Shown: positions 22,837-34,872 of the stretch, in pieces
Layout: each line of letters opens with the position of its first letter
Numbering within the stretch: position 1 is the first letter of the stretch
Assembly: GCA_029204225.1 (NCBI GenBank)
Contig: CM055105.1
Location: 18,331,226-18,395,225, forward strand
Direction of reading: 5' to 3'
Source of the DNA: Diphasiastrum complanatum
Lineage: Eukaryota > Streptophyta > Lycopodiopsida > Lycopodiales > Lycopodiaceae
DNA: 64,000 nt
Made by a program: the position numbers and the translations under genes
The notes under the pieces: model-generated
Told to the model about the DNA's origin: nothing
The model's input: only the letters and a program-made list of their open reading frames with translations
The model's database searches: none

Positions 22837-23472
22837 TTAAATTTTTGCAGATTGCTCCACAAAAAATCTTGTGAGGTGCTCATTCACTTCATTGGGTTTC
22901 TCTTGCTGGATGAAGTGGCCACCTGGAATTATAACAGTTTTTTTGAGATTTGGGACAAATTTTTCAAAATCACCTCCATGAATAGCCATGCTGAGAACAC
23001 AATCTCGATCTCCTGCAATATATAAAGCAGGAACTAAAGTGCCCGTTTCCGTCCAAGGAGACATGAGGTCCCAATTCCTGTATTTAAAACATCCACATAA
23101 ACAACTCTTAGAAACCTTTCAAATTCTGAATACGAGCCAACACAAAAAAGAATTCTGCAGTTCTATGAGCTTCAATGTCTGCAGGAGGGGCTTTGTATCT
23201 AACTGAAGGACTTTGAAGAGCTCATGTCCTTACAAGCTAATGTTCCGGTAATAGTAAAGACCGCCTGTGAAGCCTGATTTCTGAAATTGGATTGCATAAT
23301 GATTGAGCTCATCATCCGAGATCCATGTTAATATTTTTGGTTCTTCAACAACATCAAGTATGTCTTGATCTTCCTTCGCAGCCAGATTATTTTTTGAGAA
23401 GAAAACAAAGAATTTCTTTATTACTGTTTTCACATCTAGCCGTGCAAATTCTGCTTCTGCCCGTCCTGGTTC
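22837..23472 (-). pseudogene. Epoxide hydrolase (alpha/beta hydrolase), last two exons only
   Basis: Soluble plant epoxide hydrolases open epoxides to diols with a nucleophile Asp, an acid Asp and a His. Here exon A (23472-23234) carries EPGRAEAEFARLD and QKSGFTGGLYYYRN; exon B (23077-22837) carries NWDLMSPWTETGTLVPALYI, AGDRD (catalytic Asp), GGHFIQQEKP (catalytic His) and a normal C-terminus. The GTAAGG donor and AG acceptor join in phase. The N-terminal half with the HG-x-P and DWGA motifs is absent, and homology to the second copy at 61967 stops in the preceding intron. Five or six residues are missing after AGDRDC compared with that copy (which has GGMKEF). About half of a 315-residue protein is present, so it is a gene fragment. 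Confidence 0.85.
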
Positions 23473-24125
23473 CTGCTCAGCATAAAAATCAACATTTTGT
23501 CAAAGAAAAGGCTACAACTTGACAGCACTACTACATCGAATTCCACTTAGACCTCAGACAAGCGAAAATCAGCTATTTGAAACTCTGTAGTGTTCAAGTC
23601 CTGGAACATGCTATCAATTAATGACAACCATATCAATTATCATGTGAATCAGAAATAAAACCATCATAAAAATCCACATTCAACAAAACAGCAGAAATTG
23701 TTGGGAAGAGATATGGAATGAATAATGTTATGACGTGATCCATTTCCAAGTTGGCTGATTCTAACAACAGGCTGCAACCATCTATACATGGCAGAATACT
23801 GAGGATACATGGCAGAATACTGAAAATATGAGAGCTACAAAACAATAAAGGGAGGCTGGAAGCAGGTAATTACAACTAAAACTATGGAGCGCTACCTGAC
23901 CACTGGTGTTTTTGGATACTGAGCTTTGAATATATGAGCTGGCGTATGGTTGGGGTTATGGTTAGGAGCAATACTGAGTTTGCTGTTTTCTGTAGTAAGC
24001 CTTCTTGATCTTCAAATACCTTGTTGTGCAGGTGGTGTAAGTCTTTGGTCTTACCTATTCTTCTGATGGTCATAATTACCATGTCAGATACTGTATTTGA
24101 ATCTTTCTAGGATAACGTACTAGAA
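23473..24125 (-). other. Epoxide hydrolase upstream intron, duplicated
   Basis: Intron sequence matching the inverse of about 61390-61966 along its length, including the GCTGAGCAG acceptor. Copies of ATACATGGCAGAATACTGA are tandemly doubled near 23790-23825 here but single in the other copy. 24126-24940 holds no recognised gene. Confidence 0.6.
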
Positions 24126-24944
24126 AGTATGACATATGTTTCAGTAGACAAACAACTGTAAAATCTATGCAATCTTCATGCCCTCCATGCACGGTGTTTC
24201 TGAACATGTATGCGTGCTGTATGTTATATTTTGCTTTGTGACACCTTCAAAAAGCACATTCATATTGTCAATTGTCATCATAAACCTCTACTTGTTGTGT
24301 CTGGTCCAGTCTAAAGCTTGCTTCTTGTATTTGCCATGCTCCAATTCAAGCCAGAATATTTTTTTGAGTGTCACTATCACATTTGTGAGGTTGCAAACAT
24401 CCCATTCATGTAGTGCATTGGCAACTTTAGCTTTGATCCTTGTATGAGCCATGAAACTGGTTTTGATTCAAGTCTCCATAGAGTGAGCATCACCTTTAGA
24501 AAAGCTAACACTTTCATATCTATGAGTTTTGAAATGACCATATACCTAAAGGAGTATTAAGTCACTCATTGGCTTGCTCTAGAAAAACAGTGTTCTTTAT
24601 AGCATGGTGTGCACATTTACATCTCTAACCATATCATGAATCCTTGGAATAAGTTTTTACTTCTCTAACCACATCACGTAGGAAGATTATGCCAAGCTGG
24701 CAAGAAACCAAGATATTGATGGTGGATCGCCGACGAATGTCGCGGTCCATCCATCACTCAATATCGTGCATCCACACGTGCCACAAAACACCCATTAGCC
24801 ACATGCAAAAAGTGCGATACTGGGAAAAATGGAACCAAAGCAAAGAGTTTCAAGAGAAAAAGTACTTACGTCTACCACGATGAGCAAATGGAACTCAACT
24901 CCTGCATGATGGTCTCCTCCTGACAAAGCATCCTGCCTCGTAGT

Positions 24945-25280
24945 GTTGAAGAGTAATGCCTATTTTACACCTTTGGCTAAGTACTAGTTAAGTTGTAAGT
25001 TGTACATAACTCATGGGGCATGTTATTAATTAAATACATGAGACCCGCCTTTTGTAAGTTGAGTAAATTAGTGCAAGTGGCCCACTTGGCCAAGTAGCTC
25101 ACTCCTATGGTTGACACCTAGACTTTCCATGCATGTAATTGAGGTGCTTGCCTCACATGGGATTTGGAGGACCCACGCCCTCCTCTCTCTCTCTAGCAAT
25201 TCATTTCTTCTTCTAACTTTTGGTGTTGTGAGGTGCTTATGCAATTCTCCTTGTATGTGATGTTTTCCATAGCCAAGTCT
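24945..25280. mobile_element. Possible LTR-like sequence
   Basis: Begins TGTTGAAGAG and has a pyrimidine-rich leader-like tract (ctctctctctctag near 25190), similar in style to the solo LTR at 28644. No matching target-site duplication was found and the end is unclear. Confidence 0.25.
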
Positions 25281-25319
25281 CTCAAGCTTTCACAGTTGAC
25301 CTAGTATTGAAGTTAAGAT

Positions 25320-26235
25320 ACTCCGTCTTGCAAATCATCACGTAGTGCCTCTCGCCTGGGAGGCCTCCATATAGCATCCACTGTTGCAATCTGCATGCAG
25401 AGCTCCCTGAATACCCAAGTGTCAACAATAGCAAAAGGAATGCCGCACTCGTAAAAGAACTAACCAACAAGTCACGTGCACCGAGCCTACTGCTCTCTCT
25501 GCCACCCGCATCGATCAAGAGTCTGCTATCTAGGCCTAACCCCTCTCTGTTGCACAGAGGGCACTTGTGGTCTAGCACGCCTAGTGGATGGCATATCTGT
25601 GGGTGTGTCTGATCATCCTGGAGGTGTGTCACTCTCTCTGGCAGGACCTGTCGAAGCATGTGGTCCACTTGCTGCTGATGACGACAAGGGATGAGAAGGA
25701 CCAGCTGCCACTGATCTAACATGCTCAGGTGATGCTCGTGGCTCTGCTAGGCCCTGTTGTTGCGGATGTAACTGGAGTGGCCTCGCTTGGACCATGCACT
25801 GCATCTAAACCATGCCCAGACCGTGCTGTAATAGGCCCTGCACCTGTACTAGGCCTTGCCCACCGTAGTAGGCCCTATCCGTGCTGTATTGGGCCCTGCT
25901 TGTGAGCCTGTAGCTGCCCCTGCTACCTGTCCCCGTCCAAAACCCTGTGATAGTCTCATTGGGTGGGTGGATATACCATCAGGCCCATACATGTCCATCA
26001 ACACCTGCACCTCCTCACCAGGAATCCTGGGGCAATTAGATATGCCCAATGCCCGCCGTCTGGCCCTCTGAGCCGCAGTAAGTGAGCCCTAACCTTGGTG
26101 AGTGATCCTGTGAAGAGCCCACCACAATACAAGAATCTCCATTTGTGGACTCCTGTGCCATGGTGTGTAGCCACATCCCCCTCTATAAGATCAACCTCGG
26201 CCCCACACCGGCATTGTGTCAACACGAGATCAAAC
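25320..26235 (-). pseudogene. hAT transposase fragment: BED zinc finger and DUF659 start
   Basis: From an AG acceptor at 26236 the minus strand reads HKWRFLYCGGLFTGSLTKVR, AHLL and, in a shifted frame, ISNCPRIPGEEVQ, a BED zinc finger as in plant hAT transposases (CxxC...HL...C-P-x-x-P). A Pro/Ser-rich linker follows, with stops and frameshifts. At 25470-25320 comes FFYECGIPFAIVDTWVF then PPRREALRDDL, the DUF659 start; a TAG stands directly before FFYECG where the family has Trp. The catalytic core and C-terminal hAT dimerisation domain are missing. It is a dead copy from a different hAT subfamily than the one at 30309-34597. Confidence 0.75.
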
Positions 26236-26432
26236 CTGCAAACAAAAATAAGCAAGCAAATGTTCAGTAGAAGAAAATACACTGCATTGAATTACTCGCA
26301 ACAATTTTGACAAGCGTCACTTTCTAGCCTCATAGGATTTTCTGTTTAATAACAATACCAGGCTAAAATAGAGTTTAAAACATCAGAGCATACATCACAA
26401 TCATTACAATTCATACTATCAGAGCAAGTGCC

Positions 26433-26920
26433 AAAAAACACATGGGATTAGGGCATGGGATCGAATGATTTCAGTACGAGCGATAACGGGCAAATGCTGT
26501 TAGCGTGGGAGTCTGTGCAAGCGTAAGGAAATGCAGTGTAGGCCTAAACCATGCCCCGGACAGATGCTTACACGACGATCCATGCCTAAACCCTAAAACA
26601 CATGGAATTAGGGCATGGAAATTGAAATTTGTGATACGGACGAAGACGAGCAAAATGGAGGTCACAAGAGTCTCTGTAGGCATGTAGAAATGCAAACTAG
26701 GCTCAGACATCACCTCAATCAGATGCCTACAGGTCATTTTGTGAAAATGGCAAAAATACACATGCATTAAGAGGGTGGCATTCAAATCTTGCTAGATTTG
26801 CCATAACGGCTGAAACTGACACTGTAGGAATTACCGTGGGCATGAAGAAAAGTGGTCTAGAGCCAAACTTTGCTCGATTTGGTTGCCTACAGCTCAATGT
26901 AAACACTTGCAAAAAACCAT
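26433..26920. repeat. Three degenerate tandem units of about 160 bp
   Basis: Units start at about 26433, 26594 and 26751 with AAAACACATG(G/C), share a GGGCATGG-type block, and end in (A)GATGC(T)TACA or TTGCCTACAG. They may be the subterminal part of the neighbouring hAT element. 26921-27880 shows nothing else of note. Confidence 0.55.
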
Positions 26921-27884
26921 GCCTACTTACCAAATAACAGAAATCGATGATTTCGCTCTCCACAAAGCTCATATCCCCCTGGCACCGTGTGCACCACCTC
27001 CGAATCGCTGAGCAGATGGGCATCGAATATTCACACGCATTCATCCGCCTCTGATTGCCCACTGTAGAACAAATTCCCTCCTCCACGGCTGGCGCGTTTC
27101 TGGCCGCGAGGGGCTCAAAAAATATATATATATTATTATTATTTTTTTAAAACGTCTCTCTCTCTCAGAAAAGCATTTCCCAGAAATGTGTTTCTGTGCA
27201 ACTATGGTTACCAGTAAGCATAGAGGGTACTTGAAACTTGATGAGAATAGAGAGTGTGTTTGTTCCCTTTTGTCCAATAAAAAGGCAACACAAAAGAGAA
27301 GCTTACTACCTTCTATAATGGTCATTTCTCTATTGTTGAAATGCTAGGTCTAGTGTTCTAGCATCTATCATCTTACAGCTTCCTCTACCGGGCCTAGAGA
27401 GGTTTGAGATGCTAAGCTGTCTTTCAAGAACAACTAGCTCATTTCTTGCTTTATTTTTCAGATTTAGCTTAAAAAATGGAGAAAACAAAAACTTTTATAT
27501 ACATCATTGTAACGTCTTGGATTATACCCAACATAACAAGGAAGAAGTGAAATCTTCAGCCCTATGGAGTCCAATCACGAAATCTACGTTGCAATATATT
27601 TGGAGCTCTTACTAGTTCATTCAATCATAAACCACCAATGAATGACAATCTATAGACGAGAAAGTTAAAGTCATGTCATTAGGTTGTCCATAGGGACCTC
27701 AACAAAATACCATTTGGTCATATCCTGTATATGAATTTAATTTTAATGTAAGGATTTAAATTGTCATTTGGTGAAATTATCAACGCTTTGTTGATTGAGA
27801 ATATCTATTTGTGAAATTAGAATATATCCAATTTCACAAATTTATATAGAGAAGTCAGTGATGTCATAAGGTAAAGCTTAGAAA

Positions 27885-28195
27885 CAATATATGAGCAACT
27901 CAACTCCTTGTAGGCTTTCCATTGTAGAAAGGGTCTCTTGGATGGCATATGATTGGACTAAGTTCGAATAGTTCTCATTGAGTCCATTCAAGACTGTTTG
28001 GAAAAGCTCTCTTTGGTTGATTGGCTCTCCAATGCAAGCAAGTTCTAAATTGAAGTCCTTCACTCTAAGCACATAGCCTTGAGCACTCTAGCTTTGGAGG
28101 ATTTGATTCCTTAAGGTAAGCAACCTTGATGTATTTCTGGACTCATAGATAGCTTTGAGTGTGTCCCAAGCATCCTTAGGAGTTGCACATGATCC
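27885..28195 (-). pseudogene. Copia Gag (UBN2) fragment
   Basis: The minus strand reads TPKDAWDTLKAIYESRNTSR, LTLRNQILQ, a stop, then VKDFNLELACIGEPINQREL and VLNGLNENYSNLVQ, the body of a Copia Gag. Only the middle is present, and the neighbours are unrelated. 28196-28470 was not assigned. Confidence 0.8.
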
Positions 28196-28484
28196 TATCT
28201 CTCTCACACTCCACTAGTCCCTCCCTCGCTACTGTTCTTGCTGCCTCTCTGATCTATCTCTTGCAAATCATGCTACGGCTTCGTTTCGCCTGCCTCCAAG
28301 CTTTGTTTTGCGCACAAAGCGAGCTAAGAAGTTTATGCCTACAGGCTCTCGCAAACGTCTTCGTACTTTGAAGATTGTGTCCACCATGCCTACTGATTTT
28401 GTCAACGCTCAGCCCCACCACAGGTGGCTGCTTCGTTCTCAGCTGCTATGGGAGACACACACGATGCAGGGAACTGGTGCAGTG

Positions 28485-29300
28485 GCACATGGGCATTGCG
28501 GGTGAGCAGACCGAGGGGCCAATGGGAGACCAACACAGGGGGGTAGCATCACATGGGGGCAAGTACAGAGGCACATGGGCACTGTGGGTGAGCAGACCAT
28601 GGGGCCAATGGGAGACCAACACAGGGGGGGAGCATCACATGGGTGTTAGAAGTAATAAATGATAATGATAGTTTCTCATAGGTTACTTTGACCCAAAAGG
28701 TCGAGACTTGTGTAACCATGGGTTAGGTTTATTATTTAGACCATGTTAAGTCAGTTTTAGTTGAGTTGGACCCAATTTTGGTCCAGTAGTAATTCGTGGG
28801 TCCAAGTAAAGTCTAATTATGTTAAGGGACCCTATCTTGACTTTTGGGGGTGCCCTATAATTAGTAGTGGGTCTTGGAAGGTTCTAGAACTTAGAGTTTG
28901 GAAGAGTCTAGGCCCTTGGAAGGCCTATTTATATGTACTCTTTGTTCATTTGTAATTCATTCCCTTTCAAGCATTGCTACTACTTTCTCTCTCCTTGAGG
29001 GCGCCTAACCCTCTCCCTCTTCTTCTTCTTCCTCTTTTTCTTCTTCTTGTATTTGGAGATTGAATGTTAGAAGGATCTTGGCACTTTGATTTCCTACAAT
29101 GGGGGCAGGTACAGAGGCACATGGGACAAATTCAGACAGGTACACCTTCACATGGGCACTGTGGGGGAGCAGACCACGGACCCAATCGGAGTGCAGCATG
29201 TGGTACAGGTACATGGAGCAGGTACATTAGCACATCACAATTAATGGGGACGGGTACAAGGGCATGGAGGGATCATCAACAACTGCACATGGGGGAACAG
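28485..29300. repeat. GCACATGGG minisatellite, split by a solo LTR
   Basis: An 86-bp unit starts at 28485 and 28571 (GCACATGGGCA, GAGCAGACC, CAATGGGAGACCAACACAGG) and continues as shorter, diverged units from 29104 to about 29300, after the LTR insertion at 28644-29098. It stands at the start of the GC-rich island. Confidence 0.8.
28644..29098 (+). mobile_element. Solo LTR, 455 bp, with 5-bp target-site duplication
   Basis: Starts TGTTAGAAG and ends TTTCCTACA. Both sides carry ATGGG (28639-28643 and 29099-29103), and removing the LTR restores the minisatellite reading ACATGGGGGCA. It contains a TATTTATATG box near 28928 and a pyrimidine-rich leader. The orientation is inferred from these. 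Confidence 0.85.
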
Positions 29301-29341
29301 GCTGTGGGGTTAAATAGGCACTCGCGAGGCTGTGAGAGCCA

Positions 29342-29785
29342 GTGAGAGGCTGTGAGAGAGAGGCTGTGAGAGGCATTGTGAAAGCCAGTGAGAGCCAGTT
29401 CGAGAAACAAGGTGTTGTGAGATGGCAGAGCGCATACCACCAAGGCCTGAGGGCGAAGCCAGGAGGAAGCTCGAGGAAGATGTCCGGGCACAACGAAAGG
29501 CATCGGAAGCAAGAGGCAGACATTGCAGAGATGCTGCGACAAACACGGGATAGACACCCAGAGCTGCAGATCCTCGCCCCCGCTGTGGCCCCTGCTCCCG
29601 CTGTCGAGCTGGATTTGGATGAGCAGATCGGAATGAACTTCACACGACGGCAGCTCATCATGGTCAGGGAAAGGGCTGCCCACCGTCGGGCTGGCCAGGA
29701 GGCGGCTCGGGGTAACCGGGAGGCAGAGCGAGAGCGACATAACAATGCTCCCAACGAGGGCGAGGAGTCAGTGGAGGATCCATAG
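29342..29785 (+). CDS. Unknown charged protein, 147 codons, convergent to the hAT gene
   Basis: No family was recognised. From the internal Met at about residue 47 the protein is rich in Arg, Glu and Ala, with an Ala/Pro stretch (APAVAPAPAVELDLDEQI), an RRQLIMVRERAAHRRAG segment of likely helix, and an acidic end (EGEESVEDP). Base composition is GC-rich like the hAT gene facing it. A second open frame starting ATGGCAGAGCGC at 29419 gives an equally charged peptide for 43 codons, so the true frame is uncertain. It could be an accessory gene of the hAT element, a captured host gene piece, or chance in GC-rich DNA. Confidence 0.35.
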   Translation: MRGCEREAVRGIVKASESQFEKQGVVRWQSAYHQGLRAKPGGSSRKMSGHNERHRKQEADIAEMLRQTRDRHPELQILAPAVAPAPAVELDLDEQIGMNFTRRQLIMVRERAAHRRAGQEAARGNREAERERHNNAPNEGEESVEDP

Positions 29786-30308
29786 GAATGTTTAGCATAG
29801 ATGGGGTCTAGCCGTATGTGGCTGACTGTTGTTATGTAATGTTCATCAGTAGATGAGGCAACATTTAATGTCTAGCATAGTGTAAAAAACAGCCCCAGCC
29901 GTATGTGGCGGGAATACGTATTGTTATTTTGATACATCTGATGAATTAATGTACGGTGTATTTTTTGTGCAATGCGTGCCTTGTGTGCCTTGTGTATTGC
30001 AATCTGATGTATGTGTTTATGAAATGCTATCAGGGGGGTTGTATTTCTGTGTTTTGCATATGCTCTCAATCTTTGTAGTGAAAGCTAATCGAAAACACGC
30101 ACACACCATTTGAAGTAAAACTGCAAGTAGAACATCACAATTACAAGTTGACAAATACACATTGTGCAGTGAATAGAATACGTCCAACACTGAATATAAT
30201 ATGGAAAATGGTCTGAATACAGTGTTCGACCATCTGATCGCCAAACATGGAACATGATATGAAACTGCTAAAAATAAAACAACAGAGCCACAATCAATGC
30301 TCTGGCTC

Positions 30309-33300
30309 TTACTCAGACGAATACTCTGGAGACAACTCAGGGCCCCAAGCTGACTCTCGCAGCCGATATTTGTGCCTGTTTGGAGCTGGCATGGGCTGTG
30401 TATCAGAAGAGGAGGACTCGTCACTAGCATCATCCCAATTTGCCTCCGCATCAGCCCCCAAGCAAGCCAAACCAGCAACACCTGCTCCAGCTTGTTGTAA
30501 TGCTGCACCTCTAGCTGTACCTGGAGCCCTGCGTGGTCGTCCTCTCCTCCCTGGCAGTTTCTGTGCCTTGCCTTTCTTGTTCGGTGCACCCTTGGGCCTT
30601 CCTGGTATCTTGCGGACAAGAGGATCTGTCAATGCCTCGTCACCCCCATGCAAATCACCTGGTTGGCTAGGGCCCAAGCTGAGGCCGGATGGGATAGGGA
30701 AGCAAAGAGGGAACTCCCTGTGCAGCTGAGCTAGGATGATGAGCTCCTGGAGTGTGTGCCCGTGGGGCTGCTGCTGGTGGAGGGACTGGCTGTTAAGGAG
30801 GCAAGTACAACGGCGATATGTACTGAAAGGGGCGCTGCGGTGGCCGGTACTGGTACATCCTGGGTGCTGCCAAAGGGGGAGCCAGTGGAGTGGGTGTTGC
30901 CAAAGGAGGAGGACGTGGAGTGGGTGCTGCCACTGGAGGAGCAGCTAGAGGAGCCACTGTGGATGTGGGCGCTGCGAGAGAAAACCTGGGCACAGATGGT
31001 GGCCTGCCATGGAGACCTGGTGCTGCAGAAGTGGACGGCGATGGAGGGGCTGCAGGCCTGAATGGCATCGGTGGCACTGGAGGAGCTGTGCGGCGCACAT
31101 ATACCTTCTGAGGAGCTGGAGGAACTGTGGGCACCTCGTGCGGCTGCTCTGGCTGTGACTCTGTGTATGGCATGCTGGCAAGAGATGAAGGGGGTGCCCT
31201 GACACTCGGCATCTGCTGGGCCTCTGAATCAAATGTGGCAATCAGGTCGTCCAGCTGGGCATCTGAATACAAATGCTCTGGGCTCTGGGCCTCATCCTGT
31301 GCACCATCCACTGAATCATCCTATGCACCAACCTCTGAATCATCCCGTGCCTCATCATGTGCACCCTGTAGACCCTACATGGCCTCCCAATCTGTGCAAT
31401 CAAAGTCATCTGGTGCCTCCTCTGGTGTGCTGTCGTAGTAACGGCCATGACTCTGTGCTGCACGCATCCAAACATCTGCGGGACCGGCATCTAAACCACT
31501 ATGCCCTCTATCAAGAGCCTCCTCCATCATGTCGACATAGGTAGGTATGCCACTGGCCCCCCCTGTGTGCCTTGCCTGTCTGCCGGTATAACCTGCGCCA
31601 TGTGTCCCACCTCTGCCACGTGATGCACCTGTGACCCCTGCCCGTGGCGTGTGCCCTGCACCTGTATAATCTGCCTCATCCCTCTCTGGTCTGGCAAACA
31701 CAACCCGAATGGGCTCATCCTCGTCATGTTCATCCTCTGACACTGGCTCATCTGCCTCATACAATGGAGGCTCTCTGTGCTCAAGCCCAAGCTCTCTCTC
31801 TCTCATCTCGGCAAGCTCCCTCTCTCTCTCTCTGCCATCAATTGTGTGCCCAGGTCATCTACAGGGATGGGATGGGTGCTGTCCGTAGGCAAGTCGACCT
31901 GGCGCTCCAAATCTGATATCTTCGTCTGCAAGACCAAAATTGAGCGTGTCAGGAAAACAACTTGATCAAAAATTGTAACCTACATTTTAGTGAGACGTCA
32001 ACCAACATGCAATGGGAGAATAGCTTTTCACCTGCAATGCGCTCGTAATGGTCGACAGTCTCCTGGCGAGACGTGCGTTGGTGCTACAGAACACCAACCG
32101 CTCCAACTGACCCACTGACAGCCTGCCTCGTGTGAATGAGTGCCCAATTACGCTCACACACGGAGGCACCGCAGTCCCGTGGTACGTGCAATGAAATGGT
32201 TCAGGACACGTGCACGGGTGGAACGTCAACGAAACACAGCAAGGGAGGATGAGATGAGATGCATACCTGTGAAAGGACCCGCAGTGCAAGACGTTGTATG
32301 GATGGATAGGTGCTGCCGAACATGGTCCACCAGGTAATGGAAAGCTGCCTCCTCTCTGGATCCTGAGCAGCCGGGTGACCGAACATGCCCATGCCGAAAC
32401 GAAATGCAGCGAGCTCCTCCATGAGCTTGATAGGATCCAAACCTATGTGTGGACCCACCCTGTGAATGTACTGAAGCCAATCGGCCTCGAGTTCCATGTC
32501 TGTGATCTGTGTCGGAGAGAGGAAGAGGGGATGCAACATGTGTGCAACGCTGTGGATACTCCTGTGGAAGTAGTTCCACCGTGTCTCCCATATGAACTTC
32601 AGCTCTGTCATCCTGCAGGTGAGAGGCATGTGGTTTAGGGCATTACGAAAAAACTTAACACTGACAGAAAAACAAACCAGCAACCATTGAAAAGATAAAG
32701 AACAATTACAACACTGTACCGCTTACCTCTCTGGCTGCAAGATGGGCAGCTGCAGGAACTGTCCAATCCGGTCCATGAGCTCATACACCAGTCCAAGTGT
32801 CGACCCCTCGCTGTCAGCCATGCGGAGCACAATGTAGAGTGGTCGAAGCAGTCCTGACAATGTCTGTGCATCCCTCCAGAACTGGTCTCCCCTCACCGTG
32901 GAAGAAAAGTGCTCCCCATCCTCAGTGCGCGGAAACGTACTGGCACACCAAAGATCACTGGCAACCATCTGTAGAAGCTGGGCCCTGCACTTGATCAAAC
33001 GGTCGATGACCACCAAGTCGAATGCAAAGCGTGTGGGGGCTGGCTTACGGAGGTCCAGATGGTTAAACACCCGGAACATGGCAAGAACACGCCTCTTTCT
33101 GGTGACAAAAGTCACCAGGAAGAGGGCCTCCCGGACGATGGCTCTAACCCAAGGAAGTGCTCCTATGTCCCCCATCAGAAGGTCTATGCCGTGCGTTGCA
33201 CAGGGGGTATGAACAATACGAGGGAACTCGGCCTCTAGCAGTACAGCCATCTGAATGCAATTCGTGGCATTGTCCGTCACCACCGTGACGACATGCTGTG

Positions 33301-34597
33301 GGCCTATGGCTAGGATGGAATACCTGATGACATCAAACATGAACTCTGCATATATGACTCTTCCCCCCCTGCTGCAATCCACTGCCCTCAAAAATTGTGT
33401 GCCCATGCAGCTGGAGACCAATATGTTGAGGATCGGCCTCTTCCTGACATCAGTCTAGCCATCGGACATGATGCTGCAACCGTAAGTGGCCCAATGCCGA
33501 CGCAGAGGCTCCATCTCTCTAGACAAGGACCCAACCCTATCCCTCAGCATGTGTGTGCAGACAACCTCTGAACTAGGGACTCTCCAGCTAGGGCTGACAG
33601 ACTGTACAAGGCGGAAGGCCCTTCTGAAGGGCTCAGAGTCGGTGATGGCAAAGGGTAGGTTCAGCTTGTGAATCAGACTGGCCACGGCCTGTGTGGCCTC
33701 TCTGTCCATGTGCGGCTGATGCGCGCCGCGAATGGTCTGCTGCACAAGGACTCTCCCTGGTGGACGACGGGTGGTGGACCTCCAGCACGGTGCACCAACC
33801 GTGATGGGAATAGACGATGACGCGACAGGCTGGGCACTGGTGGATGCATCGGCTGTAGACGTGGAATGGGGAGAGTGGGATGCACTGGCAGGGATGGGTG
33901 CAGCAGCATAGGTGGAGGGGCAACATCTGGCATGGGGTACGAAAACTGCTGGCTGAGGAGGTCATCCGGATGGGAAGGGAAGGAAGAAGGGATCTCTTCC
34001 ACATCCTCGAAGGCCCGAGCAGTAGCATCCTGGGCCTGCTCGGGTGGCGAAGAGTCCATGAGAAAGTCGTAGACTGGGGGAGTGCGAGCAAAAGTGGGTG
34101 GTGGTGGAACCGCAGTGGCAACTAGCGGACGCGATGGGACGGGATCCACCGGAATCTGAGCAGATGGGGGTGCATGAGGCAGAACTGTCTGAGGGGGATG
34201 AGGGGCAAAGGGACTGGAGGAGGATGCACTCCCTCTCCTCGTGCGTGCCAGCCAAACAGGTAGCAACTCTGGGTCAGCCACATAAGGAGCGGTGCAACAT
34301 CGGAGAATGCCCTCCAAAATGGTGTTCTCCCCTGCCACGAGCCACGGCCCGTAGGTGTCTAGTAGTCGCTGCCTGTCGGGGACGGTCATGCTGCCACAAG
34401 GGGCAGCATTCAAGGTGGGCACCATTTTTGGCGCGTGCACCGAGCAGATGGCCTTTAAGGTGAGTGAGGGATGCAGCAAACTCGATGAGACAGTATCGGC
34501 AGCGCACGATCTTCTGACCGGTCTTGTTGGCCTTGTCGGCAACCCGCCTGACAATGTCTACCTCGTCCCACAGACCGGAAAGGTCGGATTGCACCAT
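30309..34597 (-). pseudogene. hAT-superfamily transposase gene, four-part, with AT-hook tail
   Basis: hAT transposases cut and paste DNA. From the ATG at 34597: BED finger (VRCRYCLIEFAASLTHLKGH), then a Pro/Ser-rich linker in a shifted frame (34440-33680), DUF659 (33745-33455, ending YGCSIMSDG), then the core (VVTVVTDNATNC, CATHGIDLLMGDIG) to a donor at 32727. Next exon 32612-32267 contains WNYFHRSIHSV and the hAT dimerisation block WWTMFGSTYPSIQRLALRVL. A further part ending at 32032 has CERNWALIH and, frame-shifted, FCSTNARLARR. A last exon from 31925 encodes an acidic, then Pro/Ala-rich tail ending with two AT-hook-like motifs (PGRPKGAP, RRGRPRRAPG) and the stop at 30309. Defects: TAG for the Trp after IMSDG (33455-33457), two compensating frameshifts, further stops near 31312-31374. 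A dead copy, but its domain order is readable. Confidence 0.8.
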
Positions 34598-34872
34598 TGC
34601 AGATGAAATGAGGGATGGATTGCTGGAAAAAAAACAGCAAGGTTCACTGTTGGAGAGACGCTGAAAATGGGCGAAGCAAGTCAGATGCAAGGCAAGGCGT
34701 TGCGTGGGCGAAGGGCGACGCAAGGAATCAGAAGGCAGGTAGGCAAAAACAACAGCGATGGCAGGGCGGAGGAGGGCGCAAAAAAATTTGAGATGAAATG
34801 CGAGGGGGGCGGGTAGGTTTAGGTTAAATTTAAAAAAAAAAATATTAAATATTAAATAATATATTATATTGT

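Noticed and set aside
24288-24452. Minus-strand 54-codon frame with KVANALHEWDVCNLTNVIVT
   Set aside because: Protein-like composition, but no recognised family, no splice partner, and it is short.
29227-29754. Minus-strand ORFs of 154-175 codons
   Set aside because: Shadows of the GC-rich plus-strand ORF; Ser/Leu-rich with no motif.
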